Part shown: positions 59,869-64,000 of the stretch, piece by piece
How the letters are laid out: every line of letters starts with the position of its first letter
How positions within the stretch are numbered: position 1 is the stretch's first letter
Source of the DNA: Chamaea fasciata
Lineage: Eukaryota > Chordata > Aves > Passeriformes > Sylviidae
Direction of reading: 5' to 3'
Assembly: GCA_029207755.1 (NCBI GenBank)
Contig: JARCOQ010000015.1
Coordinates: 868,001 to 932,000 of the forward strand
Length of the DNA stretch: 64,000 nucleotides
Made by a program: the position numbers and the translations under genes
The notes under the pieces: model-generated
Database searches by the model: none
What the model was told of the DNA's origin: nothing
What the model saw: only the letters and a program-made list of their open reading frames with translations

Positions 59869-62800
59869 GAAAGTTCAGTACTTTTGTGATTTTCATTTAA
59901 TAATGCCAAGTAACAGGAGGGTGATGCATTTTTTAAATTGTGTTAGTATATTGGTATTTTTAGTGTATTAGTATGTGTTAGTAGGTTCAGCACATGGGGC
60001 TGTGCCCGTTCTGTGTGTTGGGGAGGTTTTCTGCTCTTCGCGGTAAAGAGAAAAGAGAGACCAGCAAACGTTCTCCTCAGCAGGGCCCACCTGCACTGCA
60101 GGAGGTTATTTCTTCACACAGTGAATCCCTCCTGCCCTGCGTCTGCTCCACGTCTGTGGCTGGTGGCAGAGCTAGAGCCCGCTGCTCCGTCTGTGTGTCC
60201 CTGTGTGTGTGTCCCTGCTGTCCAGGCTGGGCTGTGGCTGTCCCCCAGCAGGATCCTGGTGCAGGACCCTCCCCAGAGGCGTCAGCACACGCGGCCGTGC
60301 TGCAGGTGACCCTTGAGCCGGGGCTGAAGTCTCTGGTGAATGATTAACACCGGAATGGCTTTGGTTAAACAGCTTGGTTTCTGCAGAGCTCACTGCTGGG
60401 GCGGCATCTTCATTGAGCCTCTGCATTTTGCCCCTTCGTTAAGGTTTCCCATTTCACCCCCTTCATTAAGGCTTCCCGTTTTGCCCCCATATGTTCCCTT
60501 GACTGGAAATTTTAAACACATCCACGCAAATAAATTAATAAAATCAGATTATATATGAATAGTTTCTGAAAAAATACATGAGAATGTGCTAAGTTTGGTA
60601 CCCCCTACTGATACCTTGCCTCCCAAAATGAAATTTAATCAAGGTTTTTACAGATGAAAACCTGAAACTCGGGGATTTTTTTCCTCTCTCATCTATGCTG
60701 CTTGATTTTTTTCTTTTATCAAGATAACACTCATGGTTTATTAGGGTTTTGTTGAATTGAAAGCAATTTCTGTAAATACCGAAAGGTATTCTACTATTAT
60801 ATTATCTCAGAGTATAATTTCCCTGCCTTACCTCTTCCTTAGGAAGTGGTCATTCGCCTTTTACTGTGTGTAACTTCATAGATGAGAGATTTATTTTAAA
60901 TGTCAGGCAGGTTAGCTGTGGCTGCTGCAGGAGCCCTGCTGCCCTGCAATCCCTCCTGGTGGTGTTTTACAAGCAGGGCTGTCTGGCAGCTCTCCACACG
61001 GTTAGTAAATATTGCCCTTATCTGATACAGCCAGGCTGGGAAGATATGCCTGCAGCCCGGATTAGATTGCTGGCTACTGCTTTATTAATCAATGTAATCA
61101 TGTATTTTTAGTTTTCGAAGTCATATCATCTGTTTTCTTTCTCATGTTACATTTTCTGTGGTGCTGGTACAGAAAATGAGCCCTGTTTAAAAATTAAAGG
61201 TGACTGAAAAGTTTCAGTGGAATATGTTTGGCACTGTCATGGTTTCCCTGACAGCTGATGAATGTTTCCCTAAAAATGCTTTTGTCAGAAATTTGAGAGG
61301 TATAAAGAGTTTTATTTTTGTATCTAAATTAGCTGTCTTCAAAACTATACATAGAAAGATGTTTCCATCTTTTTCTGGTTTTAATAATTTTAATGAAGCA
61401 AAGTTCTCAAGTTATATATTTCTTGCTTAAAGGAAGCTCTCAGCCTGTACTTCAGTGTTTAATCTGAGATATTTAGTCTTAGAAAAGGAGCTACTGAGCC
61501 CAAACCTTTAGAGAAAATAAGGCATCTTAGAGTGGCCAGGCAATGATTGCTGCTTGTAGAAGAGGTATTGCTTGGTTTTGAGGTCAGTGTTGGGTTTTTT
61601 TAATCAGGTTTTTTTTGCATATGACAGTCTAAAAGTAGAGAAACAAATTTCTTTCTCCAAATGTATCAGTAAGCTGGGGAGAGAAGAAAAAAAAACAGAA
61701 GAAGAAAGTAATATGTACATCACATGAAAGGAAGCAAAGCTTTGAGTCAAAATTACTTGTCTGATGATTAGGCAGGAAACCTGTGAGAGAGCAAAGAAGC
61801 AAGGATGGCTCTCAAGCCTGAGGTTCTGCTCTGGTCTCTGGGCTCCTTCTGAAATCTCCACGGAGCAGCAGGCCTGGCCAGAGCCAGCAGAGCAGGAATG
61901 GATGTGAATCCTCAGCCTCCTTCCTTCCTTCCTTCCCTCCCCGTGAGGTGTGTGCTCCTGCGGCCCCACAGCCCAGAGAGGAGAGGACAGGGCAGTGCCA
62001 TGCCCCTCCACCCTCCAGAGCTGTTCCTAGAGGTCCGTGCACTTGAGGAAGGCAGGCCTGCTGAGCAGAAAGCAAGATGAGCCTGGAATTAAAGATGCGT
62101 GTTCCTGCGGACATCCAGTAGGTGGGACTGGCTTGGATTACACCCTGCCACGGCTGGGATGCTGAGGGCTGGGTTGTGCAACCCGAGGGGTTTATTAAAG
62201 CTCACCGCTCTTTAAAAAAAACGAGAAATGAGTTGGAAAAGCCATGTGGCTGCTGAGCAGGGATGCAGCCCATGAGTGAGCCGTGCTGCAGCTGACAGAC
62301 ACGTTGTGGGGGCTGGCAGCCTCGTGGCACAGCCCTGGAGGAGACGTGCTGCAGCATTCCACGGATACTTGCCGAACACAGAGGAGCGATGTGACAGATT
62401 CGAGTTCTTTTCCAAGTTCTGGAAAGAAGCATTCTTCCCTTTGGGAAAAGAGGGGCCTTTTTCTTCCCTTTTCCCTCAAGTTTGACTCATTCTCCTCCAT
62501 TCCTGCTGCCAGCCTTTCCTGCTGAGGGCTTTGCACCGCCCTTGTTCTGATCTTACTCTGCTCTCCTCTTCCCACTGCTCTTCCAGCGTGGTGTTGCTGT
62601 GTTCCTGTCTGATGTTTTCTCCTCTGCTCTGAGACAACAACTCAGCTTCTCCCCAGCTCAGACACTGGTTTGGGGGGTCTCCACATCCCTTAGGTCTTTG
62701 CCTGCCTGTGCTGTCTCATTTTTTCCCCCCAGCGCAAGTAATTTTCACTTCTCTCTGCCTTCTGATTCCATTTCTGTCAAAGTGAGAACTTCATTGACAC

Positions 62801-63337
62801 ATTTATTCTGGTCTGACTTTGATCCTTCTGTATTTGAGTGGGAGGATCCTGCTCCTTGTCTTTTGATTGCCTCAATGCCTGTAGGGAAGAACAAACGCAA
62901 GTCCTTGGGATCGTTGGATGGGCCATTTCTCAGGGGCTCTCTGGGGATGGGACATACGGACCTGTGCAAAAGCGGAGCCCCCAGGTGTTGGAATGTCTTT
63001 ATTTGGGATGGAGTTTTGAGGTTTGCGTGAGCGTGTTGGAGCTGTGGGGGTTTTTTAAATGTGTGACCAAATCTGGTCAGACTTCCTTGAGGAGAGGAAA
63101 AGGAATTTTCCATGCAAAAGCCGTCCCACATACAAATGTTAAGCCCACATCAGGGAACGTGGATGGTCTGGAGAGTTTCCAAGGAGAGGCACCAAAACCT
63201 TAAATAAAAGTGTCGTTTTTCTAGCTTCATCTGGAGAGTGGCTGGAACCCTGGTGAACAGGATTTTCTGTGAAAATCAGTGTCAAGTGAAGCAGGCAGCA
63301 CAGAAACGGTATTTTAGGAGTTTGAAATTCAGCTGGA
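59869..63337. other. Intron 2 segment, nothing recognised
   Basis: The stretch 60,840-61,120 is unique-looking, with GATA-type strings (TTATCTGATA near 61,019) and homeodomain-type ATTA strings. It is a candidate conserved element. No exon was recognised. Confidence 0.5.
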
Positions 63338-63545
63338 AATCACAGAATAGCTGGGGTGGGAAGGGACCTCTGGAGATGATCCGGTCCAACCCCCTGCCAA
63401 GGCAGGGTCACCCAGAGCAGGGGACACAGGAACGTGTCCAGGTGAGTTTGGGACGTTTCCAGAGACGGAGACTCTGTGACCTCATGAACAGTCTCTGCCC
63501 CCCACCATGGAAGGAAGTTCTTCCTCATGTGGAGGTGGATGAGCT
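63338..63545 (-). mobile_element. CR1 LINE fragment
   Basis: The plus strand shows TCACAGAATAGCTGGGGTGG, then ACAGGAACGTGTCCAGGTGA and GGAAGTTCTTCCTCATGTGG. Its structure parallels the copy at 26,984-27,462 but it diverges after about 63,545. Confidence 0.88.
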
Positions 63546-64000
63546 CTACAAGCCTTTCCAGGGCTGTGGGGCAGTGCCGTGGCTGGGGCTGCAGCTCTGC
63601 AGGATCAGCCCCTGAGCTCTGGCCCAGCACTGCTGGGTCAGCCCCGAGGATTAGGAGCAGCTCCAAGGTGATTACGATGGATTGTTTGTTGTTCTCAGGG
63701 GGATTTGGGTTTTTTTCTTAACGGAGCAACCCTTCGTTTGTAGCTGGGCTGGGTGTTTATATCCAGATCCTGAAACGAGGAATATTTCTCACTCTTCTCC
63801 TAAACTGCTGGGGTGAAATGATCACTTGTAACTGTGAATATCTGTTACTGTACGGCCCAGTTTGCACAGCTCCTTGCATAACAGTATCCCAGCAGAAAAG
63901 CCCGTGGTAGTGCTGGGAAGGCAGCCCTTGTGCAGACTGCGGGGAATGTGGCGGTAATGGAAACAATATGGAGTAAGAACGTGTTTTAAGAGTCAATCTT
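63546..64000. other. Intron 2 segment to window edge, nothing recognised
   Basis: No exon or classified repeat was recognised. Confidence 0.5.

Larger units (their letters stand above)
31450..64000 (+). other. NR3C1: NR3C1 intron 2, 5' part (at least 32.5 kb)
   Basis: No sequence resembling exon 3 (first zinc finger) was seen, so the intron runs off the right edge. A very long intron 2 is usual for this gene. The repeats found in it are listed separately. Confidence 0.8.

Noticed and set aside
1..64000. CRISPR arrays, operons, ribosome binding sites
   Set aside because: The window is vertebrate nuclear DNA; the direct repeats are tandem minisatellites without spacers, and prokaryotic features do not apply.

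Overview
The window is vertebrate nuclear DNA from a bird. It holds the 5' part of one recognisable gene, NR3C1 (glucocorticoid receptor, GR), on the + strand. The avian call rests on at least fifteen fragments of CR1 LINE 3' ends, including the octamer-type terminus, on a high load of G-rich minisatellites, and on a GR N-terminal domain that is clearly orthologous to the mammalian one but diverged. A neoavian or passerine bird seems likely from the CR1 style, but the order cannot be fixed from sequence alone.

Layout. Positions 1 to about 27,700 are upstream intergenic DNA with no convincing coding exon: unique-looking sequence, CR1 fragments, one old CR1/L3-like reverse-transcriptase relic, and a series of tandem arrays (GGAT satellite; 20-, 17-, about 15-, 19- and 30-bp minisatellites). 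A CpG-rich cluster at 13.0-15.4 kb could be a distal regulatory island. A CpG-dense 30-bp array of about 1.25 kb lies about 2 kb upstream of the promoter. The NR3C1 CpG-island promoter and untranslated exon 1 lie at about 27.74-28.38 kb, with a consensus donor at 28,378. Intron 1 is 1,883 bp. Exon 2 starts at 30,261, has its ATG at 30,275 and ends at 31,449. It encodes 391 complete codons of the N-terminal transactivation domain and ends in a split codon. The remaining 32.5 kb is the start of a large intron 2 and contains CR1 fragments, three minisatellites and a diverged direct duplication.

How the parts work together. A GC-rich, TATA-less promoter drives an untranslated first exon spliced to exon 2. 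The predicted mRNA leader carries two tiny upstream ORFs: a five-codon one in a perfect Kozak context in exon 1, and a three-codon one at the start of exon 2 whose stop codon overlaps the GR start codon. Inside exon 2, the internal start codons for the GR-B and GR-C isoforms are conserved, but two of the three GR-D starts are replaced. The three proline-directed serines of AF1 and both sumoylation motifs are kept. The DNA-binding and ligand-binding domains are encoded by exons beyond the window.

The long open frames elsewhere are produced by stop-free tandem repeats or antisense GC-rich sequence and are not treated as genes.
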